Virus record (IMG/VR): IMGVR_UViG_3300030119_000126
Location: 1 to 22,788 of that record
Reading direction: 5' to 3' (one strand)
Length of the DNA: 22,788 nt
Source: a virus
The position numbers were made by a program, and so were the translations under genes. The notes under the pieces are model-generated. The model was given only the letters and a program-made list of their open reading frames with translations. It did no database searches and was not told the DNA's origin. This document shows, in pieces, positions 1 to 7,985 of the stretch. The stretch's first letter is position 1. Each line of letters starts with the position of its first letter.

Positions 1-2
1 AC

Positions 3-161
3 ATCGAAATACTAACCCATAACGTAAGTGGTGTAGCAGATCACCCAAACTTAATGAAGACAGTCGAAGATGAACTTGGCAAGATAGGTCATTGGGAAGA
101 AATTAAGTCTGTAATTAAAAAACATTTCGATTTCGAAGGCAAAAGAACGTTGACAGAGTAA
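3..161 (+). CDS. 3' end of an unknown protein (partial)
   Basis: An open frame runs in from the left edge and stops with TAA at 159-161, giving 52 C-terminal residues. The end is rich in Lys and Glu (for example VEDELGKIGHWEEI) and looks helical and soluble. I do not recognise the family. In T4 the gene just before gp43 is regA, but this C-terminus does not resemble T4 RegA as I remember it. The -35 box of the gp43 promoter lies inside its last codons. The reading frame is likely real because it is open to the edge, in the same strand and composition as its neighbours, and ends just before a promoter. Confidence 0.6.
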   Translation: MEILTHNVSGVADHPNLMKTVEDELGKIGHWEEIKSVIKKHFDFEGKRTLTE

Positions 162-178
162 CCAAACTGTAGTATACT
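150..178 (+). promoter_or_regulatory. Early sigma70-type promoter for gp43
   Basis: TTGACA (150-155), a 17-base spacer, then TATACT (173-178). This is a near-consensus host sigma70 promoter. The -10 box ends 6 bases before the gp43 ATG at 185, so transcription should begin at or next to the start codon. No Shine-Dalgarno is visible. The -35 overlaps the end of the upstream gene. Confidence 0.8.
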
Positions 179-184
179 TACAGT

Positions 185-2698
185 ATGGATTTCTACACTA
201 ACGTTTGTCGCACACGTGACAAGATTCTCGTCACAGGTTATAAAGGCAATAAGAAGCAAAAACTTCAGGTCAACTATAGACCTAAACATTTTATACCATC
301 TAAAAAAGGTCAAACACCATATCGTTCACTTGACGGCAGATACTTAGAAGTTGTCGAACTCAACTCTATGGGTGGTGCTCGTAAGTTCAGAGAACGATAC
401 GATGGTGTAGAAGGATTTGAGATACATGGTTATGACAGATATGTTTACACATATATCTCAGATAGATTTCAAGGCACAATCGATTGGGACTTCAATCGTA
501 TTAAGATAGCAACTCTAGATATAGAATGTGAATGCGAAGAGGGTTTCCCAGACCCCATGATCGCAGGTGAAAAAGTCAATGCAATATCAATCAAACCATT
601 TAGAAAAGAAACTGTAGTTTTTGGTATTGGTCCCTGGGATCATCAGAAGACAAATGTAATCTATGTAGAATGTAAAAACGAGTTTGATCTTCTACAAAAA
701 TTTATTAAGTATTGGCGAACAGAATCGTTCGATGTCATTACAGGTTGGAATGTAAATAGTTTTGACATTACATATCTTTGTAATCGTATCGACAGACTTA
801 TGGGCGAAGATGAACATCGTAAACTTTCACCATGGTCTCAATCAAGTGTTCGTGAGTTTACAACTCAAGGTTATCAGAAACAACAAGTCTATGATCTACT
901 CGGTGTCAATGTAATTGATTATCTAGAACTGTATCGTAAAAGAACATTTTCTAATCAAGAGTCATATCGTTTAGATCATATTGCAAATGTAGAACTCGGT
1001 AAGGGTAAATTAGATTACTCAGAATATGGTTCGTTACATACTTTATACAGACAAGACTATGCAAAGTTTCTTGAATATAATGTTCGTGATGTAGAACTTG
1101 TAGAAGAACTAGACAACAAACTTGGTTTCTTAGAACTGATTATGTCTCAGGCATATACTGCCAAATGTAATTATTCAGATACATTTGGTATGGTAAAGTA
1201 TTGGGAAACTATCATATATAATTTCTTAAAAGATCAAGGTATACAAACCCCACCACAAAGACTCAAATCTGGTAATGATAAAACAAAACCTATAGTTGGT
1301 GCTTATGTAAAAGAACCACTTGTTGGTGGTCATAAATGGGTAATGTCTTTTGACTTGAACTCACTATATCCACATATTATTATGCAGTATAATATATCAC
1401 CAGAAAAACTTATTAAAGGTGAACGTAAAGATGTATCAATAGATAGAATGCTTAACAAAGAGAATGATCTATCGTATTGTAAACAAACTAATACAACTGT
1501 AACACCAAATGGTGTATTGTTCTCACGTGACAAACAAGGCATGTTCCCAGAACTTATGGAAACTTTCTACGAAGAACGTAAAGAATGGAAAGGTAAGATG
1601 ATTGCTTATCAAAAAGAACTACAGAAATGTGATGACCCTAAACGTAAAAGAGAACTTGATACATTAATTAAAAGAGCATACAACAATCAGCAAGTTAGAA
1701 AGATTGCACTTAACTCGGCGTATGGTGCCATGGCGAATCAATACTTTGCATTCTTCTCTATTGATCTTGCAGAAGCAATCACAATGTCTGGTCAAATGAT
1801 TATCAAGTGGTCAGAGAAAACTATTAATGATTATCTTAACAAGATACTAGAAACAGAAGATGAAGATTATGTGATTGCCATGGATACTGATTCAGTTTAT
1901 ATCACAATGGACAAACTAGTACAGAAAGTATTACCAGATGCCCCAACAGAAAAAGTTATAGACTTTTTATCTAAAGCAGAGGGACAGATCGAAGATGTCC
2001 TTGCTAAAGGTTTCGATGATCTTGCAGAATACACAAATGCATTTCAACAGAAGATGCAGATGGGTAGAGAAGTAATTGCTGATCGTGGTATCTGGACTGC
2101 AAAGAAAAGATATATTTTAAATGTACATGATAACGAGGGTGTCCGTCTAGCAAAACCAAAACTCAAGATGATGGGTATTGAAACTGCAAAGTCGTCAACC
2201 CCACAATGGGTAAGAAACAAACTTACTGAAGCATTGAATGTTGTTATGACTCAAACAGAACAAGACTTATGGGCATTCGTAGAGACTGCACGTAAAGAAT
2301 TTAGAAACTTACCACCCGAAGAAGTTGCATTCCCTCGTGGTTGTAGAGGGTTAGCACAATATAAAGATAGTACTAATATCTATTCTAAGGGTACGCCAAT
2401 TCATGTTCGAGGTTCACTATTATACAACCACATGTTGAAATCCAAGAACCTCGACATGAGGTATGAAATGATTAAGAACGGTGAGAAGATACATTTTTCT
2501 TATCTCACTGTTCCTAATCCTATAAATGAAAATGTAATATCATTTATAAATGTTTTACCAAGAGAATTTGATCTGCATAGATTTATAGATTATGATATGC
2601 AGTTTAATAAATCTTTTGTTGAACCACTAAAAAATATTGTAACACTGTTAGACTGGAATGTAGAACCAGTCGCCAGTCTCGATTCTTTCTTTGCATAA
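185..2698 (+). CDS. 43: DNA polymerase, family B (T4 gp43-like)
   Basis: This is the replicative DNA polymerase of the phage, with 3'-5' proofreading. The 837 residues compare with 898 in T4. Exonuclease motifs are complete: ExoI LDIECE with D112 and E114, ExoII NVNSFD with D194, and ExoIII YNVRD with D302. Polymerase motif A is SFDLNSLYPHII (D390), motif B is KIALNSAYG (about 506-513) and motif C is AMDTDS (D567, D569). A KKRY motif follows. No catalytic residue is missing, so the enzyme should be active. The start is the ATG six bases after a strong early promoter. It heads a block that continues into the Fe-S scaffold and nuclease genes and then uvsX and gp41, as expected of T4-like replication modules. 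Confidence 0.97.
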   Translation: MDFYTNVCRTRDKILVTGYKGNKKQKLQVNYRPKHFIPSKKGQTPYRSLDGRYLEVVELNSMGGARKFRERYDGVEGFEIHGYDRYVYTYISDRFQGTIDWDFNRIKIATLDIECECEEGFPDPMIAGEKVNAISIKPFRKETVVFGIGPWDHQKTNVIYVECKNEFDLLQKFIKYWRTESFDVITGWNVNSFDITYLCNRIDRLMGEDEHRKLSPWSQSSVREFTTQGYQKQQVYDLLGVNVIDYLELYRKRTFSNQESYRLDHIANVELGKGKLDYSEYGSLHTLYRQDYAKFLEYNVRDVELVEELDNKLGFLELIMSQAYTAKCNYSDTFGMVKYWETIIYNFLKDQGIQTPPQRLKSGNDKTKPIVGAYVKEPLVGGHKWVMSFDLNSLYPHIIMQYNISPEKLIKGERKDVSIDRMLNKENDLSYCKQTNTTVTPNGVLFSRDKQGMFPELMETFYEERKEWKGKMIAYQKELQKCDDPKRKRELDTLIKRAYNNQQVRKIALNSAYGAMANQYFAFFSIDLAEAITMSGQMIIKWSEKTINDYLNKILETEDEDYVIAMDTDSVYITMDKLVQKVLPDAPTEKVIDFLSKAEGQIEDVLAKGFDDLAEYTNAFQQKMQMGREVIADRGIWTAKKRYILNVHDNEGVRLAKPKLKMMGIETAKSSTPQWVRNKLTEALNVVMTQTEQDLWAFVETARKEFRNLPPEEVAFPRGCRGLAQYKDSTNIYSKGTPIHVRGSLLYNHMLKSKNLDMRYEMIKNGEKIHFSYLTVPNPINENVISFINVLPREFDLHRFIDYDMQFNKSFVEPLKNIVTLLDWNVEPVASLDSFFA

Positions 2699-2701
2699 AT
2701 A
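2694..2701 (+). promoter_or_regulatory. Possible late promoter CATAAATA
   Basis: CATAAATA spans the gp43 stop codon and matches 7 of 8 bases of the T4 late -10 element TATAAATA. A small ORF with a GTG start at 2707 follows at once. The match may be chance in AT-rich DNA, and it lies among early genes. Confidence 0.35.
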
Positions 2702-2706
2702 ACTAT

Positions 2707-2859
2707 GTGGAAAACGAACTCGACAAGATCAAAGAACGTTTAGAGAAACTAGAAAAAGATTCTCACCCACCAATTGGTCTTGAATGTTTTACAGGGTTCA
2801 AAGAATTATGCGAGAGAATACAGAAGTTAGAAAATGCCATACTCAAAAGAAGTAGTTAA
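2707..2859 (+). CDS. Small coiled-coil protein (50 aa), unknown
   Basis: A 50-residue frame starts at GTG 2707 and ends at TAA 2857-2859, overlapping the start of the Fe-S scaffold gene by 26 bases in another frame. The N-terminal third (ENELDKIKERLEKLEKD) and C-terminal third (LCERIQKLENAILKR) have heptad-like Leu/Ile spacing and probably form short coiled coils around a central PPIGLECFTGF loop. It fills the gap between gp43 and the scaffold gene, and its charged, ordered composition is protein-like. There is no good Shine-Dalgarno and the start is not ATG, so whether it is translated is uncertain. I do not recognise its function. Confidence 0.5.
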   Translation: MENELDKIKERLEKLEKDSHPPIGLECFTGFKELCERIQKLENAILKRSS

Positions 2860-3235
2860 GAGATTCGAAGAAGTTCTTAACTCACCAAAACAATTTAGTG
2901 TAGGACGATTTGATCCTAATGATCCAAACGTAGCAACAGGAATGACTGGTGCACCTGCTTGTGGTGATGTCATGAAACTTCAATTGAAACTCGATGAAGA
3001 CGAAAGAATTATAGATGTAAAATTTAAAACTTATGGTTGTGGTAGTGCGATTGCATCATCAACTATGTTCGTAGAGATGCTCAAGGGTAGAACTATCGAA
3101 GAGGCAAAACTTGTCAAAGATAGAGATATTGCAGAAGCATTACAATTACCACCAATTAAATTACACTGTTCTGTACTAGCAGAAGATAGTATAAAGAAGG
3201 CAATCGAAGACTGGGAGAGAAAAAAAGATGTATGA
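2834..3235 (+). CDS. iscU: IscU-type iron-sulfur cluster scaffold protein
   Basis: In bacteria IscU receives sulfur from IscS and iron, builds a [2Fe-2S] cluster and passes it on through the HscA/HscB chaperones. The 133-residue protein is close to E. coli IscU (128). It has all ligands and motifs: GAPACGD (C43, D45), TYGCGSAIASS (C69), the chaperone motif LPPIK (105-109) and H111-C112. It is therefore IscU rather than NifU or SufU in type. No partner (IscS, HscA, ferredoxin) is present, so it would work with host machinery. It overlaps the nuclease gene by 8 bases, which suggests translational coupling. It is best viewed as an auxiliary metabolic gene. The client protein is unknown. Confidence 0.93.
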   Translation: MPYSKEVVKRFEEVLNSPKQFSVGRFDPNDPNVATGMTGAPACGDVMKLQLKLDEDERIIDVKFKTYGCGSAIASSTMFVEMLKGRTIEEAKLVKDRDIAEALQLPPIKLHCSVLAEDSIKKAIEDWERKKDV

Positions 3236-3668
3236 ATATAATGTTACGATAGTAAAAATCGTTGACGGAGATACTGTTGATGTAGATATTGATCTCGGTT
3301 TTGGTATGACCTATAAAAAGCAAAGAGTTAGAATGATGGGCATAGATACCCCGGAATCTCGTACAAGAGATTTAGTAGAAAAGCAATTTGGTAAAGCATC
3401 AAAGAAACACTTAACAAGACTATTAGCAGATGCAGATAGTCTTACACTTATGTCACATGATAAGGGTAAGTTTGGTAGAATTCTTGGTGAAATATTTGCT
3501 CATCACGGAGAAGAAGAATTTAGTATTAATCAAAGAATGATAGATGATCATCATGCCGTACCATATAGTGGTCAATCAAAAGATGATATCGAAAGACAAC
3601 ATTTAGAGAACAGAAAAATTCTTCAAGAAAATGGCACAGTAGAAGTGCAAGGAGAATTATCAGTATGA
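3228..3668 (+). CDS. Staphylococcal-nuclease-like (thermonuclease) protein
   Basis: SNase-fold phosphodiesterases cut DNA and RNA with calcium. The 146 residues show VDGDTVDVDIDLG at 12-24, RVRMMGIDTPE at 33-43 and KGKFGRILG at 79-87. R35, D40, T41 and E43 fall on the same numbers as the catalytic and calcium residues of S. aureus nuclease, and R84 matches its R87. There is no signal peptide, so it should act in the cytoplasm, perhaps in host DNA breakdown or recombination. The C-terminus (HHAVPYSGQSKDDIERQHLE) goes beyond the core. It overlaps the scaffold gene upstream by 8 bases and the next small gene by 4 (ATGA). Confidence 0.9.
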   Translation: MYEYNVTIVKIVDGDTVDVDIDLGFGMTYKKQRVRMMGIDTPESRTRDLVEKQFGKASKKHLTRLLADADSLTLMSHDKGKFGRILGEIFAHHGEEEFSINQRMIDDHHAVPYSGQSKDDIERQHLENRKILQENGTVEVQGELSV

Positions 3669-3826
3669 TCATATCATATATGGATATATTTTACTTGTCT
3701 GCCATCATCATCATTTTTGGTTACATAGTTCATATTGAAACTAGTCTCAAAATATTAACAGAGATGATGAAAGAACACACCAAATGTGAGTCTTTACAAG
3801 ATGTGAAAAAGTCACTAGACGAATAA
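3665..3826 (+). CDS. Small single-pass membrane protein (53 aa), unknown
   Basis: The frame starts at ATG 3665, overlapping the nuclease stop by the ATGA motif, and ends at TAA 3824-3826. Residues about 7-24 (IFYLSAIIIIFGYIVHI) are a clear transmembrane segment. A charged C-terminal tail of about 30 residues follows (TEMMKEHTKCESLQDVKKS). The length, coupling and strong hydrophobic/charged segmentation argue for a real gene. Small membrane peptides of this kind are common among T4-like early genes, but I do not recognise this one. Confidence 0.7.
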   Translation: MIISYMDIFYLSAIIIIFGYIVHIETSLKILTEMMKEHTKCESLQDVKKSLDE

Positions 3827-3848
3827 GCAATTCAGTGTTATACTGAAT
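3816..3848 (+). promoter_or_regulatory. Putative uvsX promoter within an inverted repeat
   Basis: TAGACG (3816-3821, 4 of 6 bases of the -35 consensus), a 17-base spacer and TATACT (3839-3844) form a candidate early promoter. ATTCAGT (3830-3836) and ACTGAAT (3842-3848) are a perfect 7-base inverted repeat around GTTAT, so the -10 box sits inside it. The dyad could be an operator or an RNA hairpin. Unlike the gp43 promoter, it leaves a leader of about 20 bases that holds GAGAGG before the uvsX ATG. Confidence 0.5.
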
Positions 3849-3871
3849 ATATAAATTATGAGAGGTGCAGT

Positions 3872-4930
3872 ATGAAATTTATTGACGAATTAGTTAAGGC
3901 ATCAGGTAACGAATATGCAAATATCGTTGCAGACGGTGTCGCCGCTGGAGATGTAGATTCTTTTGTAGATACAGGATCATATATCTTCAACGCCCTATTA
4001 TCAGGTTCACTATACGGTGGACTTCCAAAAAATAAGATTACCGCTATAGCAGGTGAATCAGCAACTGGTAAAACGTTCTTTGCATTAGGAATGGTAAAAC
4101 AGTTTCTTGCTGATAATCCAGACTCTGCGGTAATCTATTTCGAATCTGAATCTGCGATCACAAAAGAGATGATTGAAGAAAGAGGAATCGATTCAAACAG
4201 AATTGTTATCGTGCCTGTAGTAACAGTTCAAGAATTTAGAATGCAGGCAATATCTATTCTCGATAGATACTTAGAAACGGACGAGTCAGAAAGACCACCG
4301 ATGATGTTCTGTTTAGATTCACTTGGTATGTTATCAACTACAAAAGAGATCGAAGACACAGCGGCCGGTAAAGAAACTAGAGATATGACTAGAGCACAAA
4401 TTGTAAAAGGTGCATTTAGGGTATTGACTCTCAAACTCGGTCGTGCTAAAGTACCTATGATTGTTACAAATCACACGTACGATGTAATCGGATCCATGTT
4501 CCCACAAAAAGAAATGGGTGGTGGGTCAGGACTTAAGTACGCCGCATCTTCAATCATCTATCTTTCAAAGAAGAAAGAAAAAGATGGTACAGAAGTTATC
4601 GGCAATATTATACATTGTAAGAATGCTAAATCTAGACTTACAGTTGAGAACAGAATTGTAGATGTCAGATTGACATACGATAAAGGTCTCGACAGACATT
4701 ACGGGTTACTTGATCTAGCACTTGCAAGTGGTATATTTGAGAAAGCATCTACAAGAGTTAAACTCCCAAATGGTAAAACAGAATTTGGTAAAACGATTAA
4801 TAACAATCCAGAAAAATACTTTACTGAAGACGTGATGGAAAGACTAGAAACAGTTGTACAATCACACTTTAAATATGGAAATAAGAATGAGAATAGAACA
4901 GACAATACTGAAGAATCTGATACAGAATGA
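3872..4930 (+). CDS. uvsX: UvsX, RecA-like recombinase
   Basis: This is the strand-exchange ATPase of T4-type recombination-dependent replication. It works with UvsY, gp32 and the gp41 helicase. The protein has 352 residues (T4 UvsX about 390). Walker A is GESATGKT at 61-68, followed by the ESES segment in the position of the catalytic Glu, and Walker B is MMFCLDSLG near 145. The [18 protein letters not shown] stretch matches the DNA-binding and filament region of RecA/UvsX. The C-terminus is acidic and disordered (NTEESDTE), as in RecA tails. The start has a good GAGAGG ribosome site. It overlaps the gp41 start by 44 bases, so the two are probably translated together. Confidence 0.95.
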   Translation: MKFIDELVKASGNEYANIVADGVAAGDVDSFVDTGSYIFNALLSGSLYGGLPKNKITAIAGESATGKTFFALGMVKQFLADNPDSAVIYFESESAITKEMIEERGIDSNRIVIVPVVTVQEFRMQAISILDRYLETDESERPPMMFCLDSLGMLSTTKEIEDTAAGKETRDMTRAQIVKGAFRVLTLKLGRAKVPMIVTNHTYDVIGSMFPQKEMGGGSGLKYAASSIIYLSKKKEKDGTEVIGNIIHCKNAKSRLTVENRIVDVRLTYDKGLDRHYGLLDLALASGIFEKASTRVKLPNGKTEFGKTINNNPEKYFTEDVMERLETVVQSHFKYGNKNENRTDNTEESDTE

Positions 4931-6260
4931 ATCTTTCGCAAGAAAGGTAATACCATTTCTCAAGTCTGAGTATTTCACCGACTCTTCTGAACAGTTAATT
5001 TATCAATTAACTAAAGAGTACTTTGATAAGTACACAAAGAATCCAACAACTGAGGCACTTCTCATAAACCTTGACAAGATAACTAACGTCAACGACAAAG
5101 TTATCGAGTCTTCAAAACAGTTGATAGATGATTTGTCTAACCAAGAAGAAGAGTCCGCTTACGAGTGGGTGATCAATGAGACAGAACAATGGTGCAAAGA
5201 TAGAGCAATTTACATAGCAGTAATGAACTCAATCGATGTCATTGATAAAAAGTCTCAAAGATCAACAGGTGAAATACCAGACTTACTCAAAGATGCTCTC
5301 TCAGTGTCCTTTGATACTCACATCGGTCACGATGTAATCGAAGATGCTGATGAGAGATTTGAGTTTTACAACAGAGAAGAAGAGAAGATACCATTCGATT
5401 TAGAATACTTCAACAAAATTACAAAAGGTGGTTTACCAAACAAGACACTTAATATTTGTCTAGCAGGTACAGGTGTTGGTAAATCAATGTTTATGTGTCA
5501 CATGGCATCTAGTGCCTTGATGATGGGTAAGAATGTATTGTATCTATCTATGGAAATGTCTGAAGAAAAAATTGCTGAACGTATTGATGCAAATGTATTG
5601 AATATACCAATCAAAGATTTACCAGACTTATCTAAGAAACAATATGATACAAAGATTAATAGACTGAAAAACAAAACTAAGGGTAAATTAATTGTCAAAG
5701 AATACCCGACTGCATCAGCACATGTCGGACATTTTAGACATTTACTACAAGAATTAGATATCAAAAAAGACTTTCAACCTGATATGATCTTTGTCGACTA
5801 TCTAAACATTTGTGCAAGTTATCGTATCAGACCAGGTGCTGGTGCAAACTCTTACACACTAGTCAAGAGTATTGCAGAAGAACTTCGTGGTCTTGCAGTT
5901 GAATATGATCTACCAATTATCAGTGCGACACAAACAACCAGATCAGGTTATGGTTCAACAGATATCGGTCTCGAAGACACTTCAGAGTCCTTCGGGTTAC
6001 CAGCAACTGCTGATTTGATGTTTGCACTTATAACATCTGATGAGTTAGAAGAACTAGATCAGATGGTTGTAAAACAATTAAAGAACAGATACAACGATCC
6101 AACAATATTCAAAAGATTTGTTATCGGTGTAGATAGATCGAGAATGAAATTCTATGATGTCGAACAAGAAGCACAGGAAGAATTAGTAGATAGTGTAGAC
6201 ATGAATGAAGATACACCTGTCATGGACAGAAATAAGAAGTTCTCAGATTTTAAAGTTTAG
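4887..6260 (+). CDS. 41: Replicative DNA helicase (T4 gp41, DnaB-like)
   Basis: This is the hexameric 5'-3' helicase that unwinds the fork and loads the gp61 primase. From ATG 4887 it has 457 residues (T4 gp41 475). Walker A is AGTGVGKS at 193-200, followed by [13 protein letters not shown], the usual DnaB-family H1a region. Walker B is MIFVDYLNI, and the arginine-finger/H4 region is [10 protein letters not shown]. The N-terminus ([15 protein letters not shown], then SEYF) matches the T4 start pattern. I chose ATG 4887 because GGA lies 7 bases upstream. ATG 4875 or a more upstream TTG would add 4 or 11 residues. The gene lies in the last 44 bases of uvsX in another frame. Confidence 0.94.
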   Translation: MRIEQTILKNLIQNESFARKVIPFLKSEYFTDSSEQLIYQLTKEYFDKYTKNPTTEALLINLDKITNVNDKVIESSKQLIDDLSNQEEESAYEWVINETEQWCKDRAIYIAVMNSIDVIDKKSQRSTGEIPDLLKDALSVSFDTHIGHDVIEDADERFEFYNREEEKIPFDLEYFNKITKGGLPNKTLNICLAGTGVGKSMFMCHMASSALMMGKNVLYLSMEMSEEKIAERIDANVLNIPIKDLPDLSKKQYDTKINRLKNKTKGKLIVKEYPTASAHVGHFRHLLQELDIKKDFQPDMIFVDYLNICASYRIRPGAGANSYTLVKSIAEELRGLAVEYDLPIISATQTTRSGYGSTDIGLEDTSESFGLPATADLMFALITSDELEELDQMVVKQLKNRYNDPTIFKRFVIGVDRSRMKFYDVEQEAQEELVDSVDMNEDTPVMDRNKKFSDFKV

Positions 6261-6354
6261 GGTCGCAAGACTCGGGAGAGGGATAAGGGTCAAGTATCAC
6301 AAAATCCACAAGCATTTACACGATTGATGTGTGCGACCCAACCCCTCCTTTTTA
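6260..6354 (+). ncRNA. Structured RNA or terminator, possible pseudoknot
   Basis: The 142-base gap after gp41 is unusually G/C-rich in patches. GGGTCGCA (6260-6267) pairs perfectly with TGCGACCC (6332-6339). GGAG-A-GGG (6275-6282) can pair with CCCCTCC (6342-6348) with one bulged A, and a run of five T follows at once (6349-6353). The two helices interleave. They therefore form either a pseudoknot or two mutually exclusive structures, the second being a terminator-like stem with a U-tract. ACAC/GTGT (6318-6321/6329-6332) gives a further small hairpin. A simple reading is termination of the gp43-41 block before the next promoter. A regulatory RNA is also possible. Confidence 0.5.
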
Positions 6355-6366
6355 TTCAAAAAACCC

Positions 6367-6396
6367 TTGACAGTAACCATCATTTTTTAGTATACT
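6367..6396 (+). promoter_or_regulatory. Early sigma70-type promoter
   Basis: TTGACA (6367-6372), an 18-base spacer and TATACT (6391-6396). The box ends 6 bases before ATG 6403 and no Shine-Dalgarno is present, which is the same arrangement as at gp43. It should drive the 6403-7539 genes. Confidence 0.8.
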
Positions 6397-6402
6397 AGAA
6401 CT

Positions 6403-6633
6403 ATGAAAGAAGTAAGAATTAAAGGATTCCCAATCATCAAGGGTCAGGTTAGAGATGATGCTATCATCGAGATACCTATACCTGCAGACTTGCATGAACT
6501 CGCACTTTCTGGTGATGGTGACGACTGGGACTTAATGTGTAAAAGATTGCCTGCACATGGATTTGCGAATCCAATTGGTAGAATGTCTATCGAAGAAATT
6601 AAAATCGATGGAGAATGGAGAGTATTTCACTAA
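6403..6633 (+). CDS. Unknown small protein (76 aa)
   Basis: The protein is 76 residues, acidic and probably compact, with alternating strands and a WDLMCKRL helix (EIPIPADLHELALSGD near the middle). It contains no motif I can name. It begins 6 bases after a strong early promoter, and its TAA overlaps the ATG of the phosphatase gene (TAATG), so it is the lead gene of that operon. It is probably an early-expressed host-takeover or regulatory protein by position alone. Confidence 0.75.
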   Translation: MKEVRIKGFPIIKGQVRDDAIIEIPIPADLHELALSGDGDDWDLMCKRLPAHGFANPIGRMSIEEIKIDGEWRVFH

Positions 6634-7076
6634 TGAAAAAATGTATTATTTTTGATATTGATGGCACTATTGCTGATGTAGAGCATAGAAGACATTTTGT
6701 ATCTGGCGAAAAGAAAGATTGGAAAAATTTTAGATTAGCAACTAAGCATGACACTCCTGTTGAGTGGGTTTGTGCTATTGCTAGAAGATTCATTGCTCAA
6801 GGCGATGATGTTGCTTTCTTCTCAGCAAGAAATGAATCAGAGAGAGACATTACTGAAAAACAAGTTATGGACTGGATCGGTGAAGATCACAAAGGTATCT
6901 TTCTTAGACCTGATGGTGACTTCAGATGCGATGCAGAATTCAAATCTGATCTTGCAGATAAGTTTTTAGAACTTGGTGGTAAGATTGACCTTATCTTTGA
7001 CGATAGAAATAAAGTTGTAGATATGTGGAGAGATAGGGGATTCACTGTAGTCCAAGTTGCAGACGGAGACTTTTAA
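6633..7076 (+). CDS. HAD phosphatase like the 3'-phosphatase domain of T4 Pnkp
   Basis: In T4, Pnkp (PseT) removes 3'-phosphates from nicked RNA or DNA with its C-terminal HAD domain and phosphorylates 5' ends with its N-terminal kinase. This 147-residue protein carries only the phosphatase half. HAD motif I is FDIDGT (D8, D10), motif II is FFSAR (S64, R66) and motif IV is IFDDR (D123, D124). The end DDRNKVVDMW...QVADGDF closely follows the T4 Pnkp C-terminus as I remember it. No kinase P-loop is present here. An ATG at 6615 is in frame, but 6633 puts motif I at the usual distance and abuts the upstream stop. Substrate is inferred from similarity; it could also act on mononucleotides. Confidence 0.88.
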   Translation: MKKCIIFDIDGTIADVEHRRHFVSGEKKDWKNFRLATKHDTPVEWVCAIARRFIAQGDDVAFFSARNESERDITEKQVMDWIGEDHKGIFLRPDGDFRCDAEFKSDLADKFLELGGKIDLIFDDRNKVVDMWRDRGFTVVQVADGDF

Positions 7077-7366
7077 TGAAACATACAGATCACCCAGATT
7101 GGGATATTTCTTCACCGAGTGAAAAGAATAGGATTAGATTAGAAAACTATAAGAAGTTAGAACTAGAGACAGAAATTGAAAATGTAGAGAGACTCATATC
7201 AGAAGATAAGAAGAGTGGTAAATCAACTCTTTTATTAGAAGGTATTTTAAAAAGAAAACAATATGCTTTAGATAATAATCCTTTCTATGAACCACACGAA
7301 AATACAACCTTCATTGAAGACTTTAATAATCTCGGTCTAGATTACATAAATAATAGTAAATTATGA
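7076..7366 (+). CDS. Unknown protein (96 aa), helical
   Basis: A 96-residue, highly charged protein with a long helix-forming middle (LELETEIENVERLISEDKKSG) and a more hydrophobic end (FIEDFNNLGLDYINNSK). It starts at the stop of the phosphatase gene (TAATG) and overlaps the next small gene by ATGA, so it is part of the same operon. I do not recognise a family. Confidence 0.7.
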   Translation: MKHTDHPDWDISSPSEKNRIRLENYKKLELETEIENVERLISEDKKSGKSTLLLEGILKRKQYALDNNPFYEPHENTTFIEDFNNLGLDYINNSKL

Positions 7367-7539
7367 CAAAGAATTTGAAATCAAATGAAGTGATAGAGAT
7401 AATACAAAAGAAAGTATTACTCAAAAAACAATTGAAAGAATTTAAATCTTCTGGCGATGATAAAAAGGCAGAAGTTGTATCACTAAAAATAAATCAATTA
7501 GATGATGAACTTCATTCCAGGCCGTTATCAAAAAACTAA
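7363..7539 (+). CDS. Small Lys-rich helical protein (58 aa)
   Basis: The frame runs from ATG 7363, overlapping the previous stop by ATGA, to TAA 7537-7539. It encodes 58 residues with two helices predicted from composition (VIEIIQKKVLLKKQLKEF and AEVVSLKINQLDDELH) separated by SSGDDKK, i.e. a helical hairpin or short coiled coil. No named domain. The coupling and fit of the gap support it as a real gene. Confidence 0.6.
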   Translation: MTKNLKSNEVIEIIQKKVLLKKQLKEFKSSGDDKKAEVVSLKINQLDDELHSRPLSKN

Positions 7540-7542
7540 ATA
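7535..7542 (+). promoter_or_regulatory. Late-type promoter ACTAAATA
   Basis: CTAAATA overlaps the stop of the preceding gene. CTAAATA is the late-promoter variant known from cyanophages. The ATG at 7562 lies 19 bases on with CGGAG between, so this transcript would have a short leader with a ribosome site. Confidence 0.5.
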
Positions 7543-7561
7543 GTACTATACGGAGAAAACT

Positions 7562-7975
7562 ATGGCCTTATATACAGACATAAATGCTGAACTTCAAGCA
7601 GAAATAGACGTAACTCAGAGACAGATCGATGCAGTTGCTGGTGTAAATTCAAACACTTTTGAAATCTATGACCCATCAAATGAGTCAGATCGATTTACTT
7701 ACACAGGTACAGGTGGAATGGAAGCACTTTTCAATCAATGGAGAAGTGAGAATCCTACTGAAGATTCTGGTTGGAAATTTATATTATGGGAAAGATTTCA
7801 ATCAGTACGACATGATCTAGATAATGGCGAAACAGAGGCAGAGTATTGTGCTAGAATGCAACTTATCATAGATGGTTTTCAAGCACAGATAGATCACAAT
7901 AACGCCCAAATTGCCTTAGGTATTACAGACTCAGATTACAGTGCACCTGTTGGTGATCCCCCACCAGAAGTATAA
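7562..7975 (+). CDS. Unknown acidic protein (137 aa)
   Basis: The 137-residue acidic protein begins with a helical, Gln/Asp-rich stretch (LQAEIDVTQRQIDAVAG). A Trp-rich middle follows (FNQWRSENPTEDSGWKFILWERF), then a second helix (MQLIIDGFQAQIDHNNAQIA) and a Pro-rich tail (PVGDPPPEV). The two helices may pair. A late-type promoter and a good CGGAG ribosome site precede the ATG. A structural or assembly role is possible given the late promoter, but I do not recognise it. Confidence 0.75.
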   Translation: MALYTDINAELQAEIDVTQRQIDAVAGVNSNTFEIYDPSNESDRFTYTGTGGMEALFNQWRSENPTEDSGWKFILWERFQSVRHDLDNGETEAEYCARMQLIIDGFQAQIDHNNAQIALGITDSDYSAPVGDPPPEV

Positions 7976-7985
7976 ACCTAATTAA

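Noticed and set aside
4854-4886. Upstream TTG (4854) or ATG (4875) start for the gp41 helicase.
   Set aside because: ATG 4887 has GGA at the right spacing and gives an N-terminus aligning with T4 gp41. ATG 4875 remains possible.
6260-6341. Possible tRNA: GGGTCGC/GCGACCC could be a 7-bp acceptor stem with A as discriminator, and the length is near 80 bases.
   Set aside because: No TTCGA-type T loop, the T-stem position pairs poorly (CGATTGA loop), there is no clear anticodon arm, and the 3' end is AACC rather than CCA. A structured RNA or terminator fits better.
6615-6632. Earlier ATG for the HAD phosphatase.
   Set aside because: It adds six residues before the HAD motif I region with no gain, and ATG 6633 abuts the upstream stop in the TAATG form seen throughout the window.
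6748-6969. A + strand 73-codon ORF inside the HAD phosphatase gene.
   Set aside because: It lies fully inside a gene with complete catalytic motifs, in another frame, with no ribosome site or domain.
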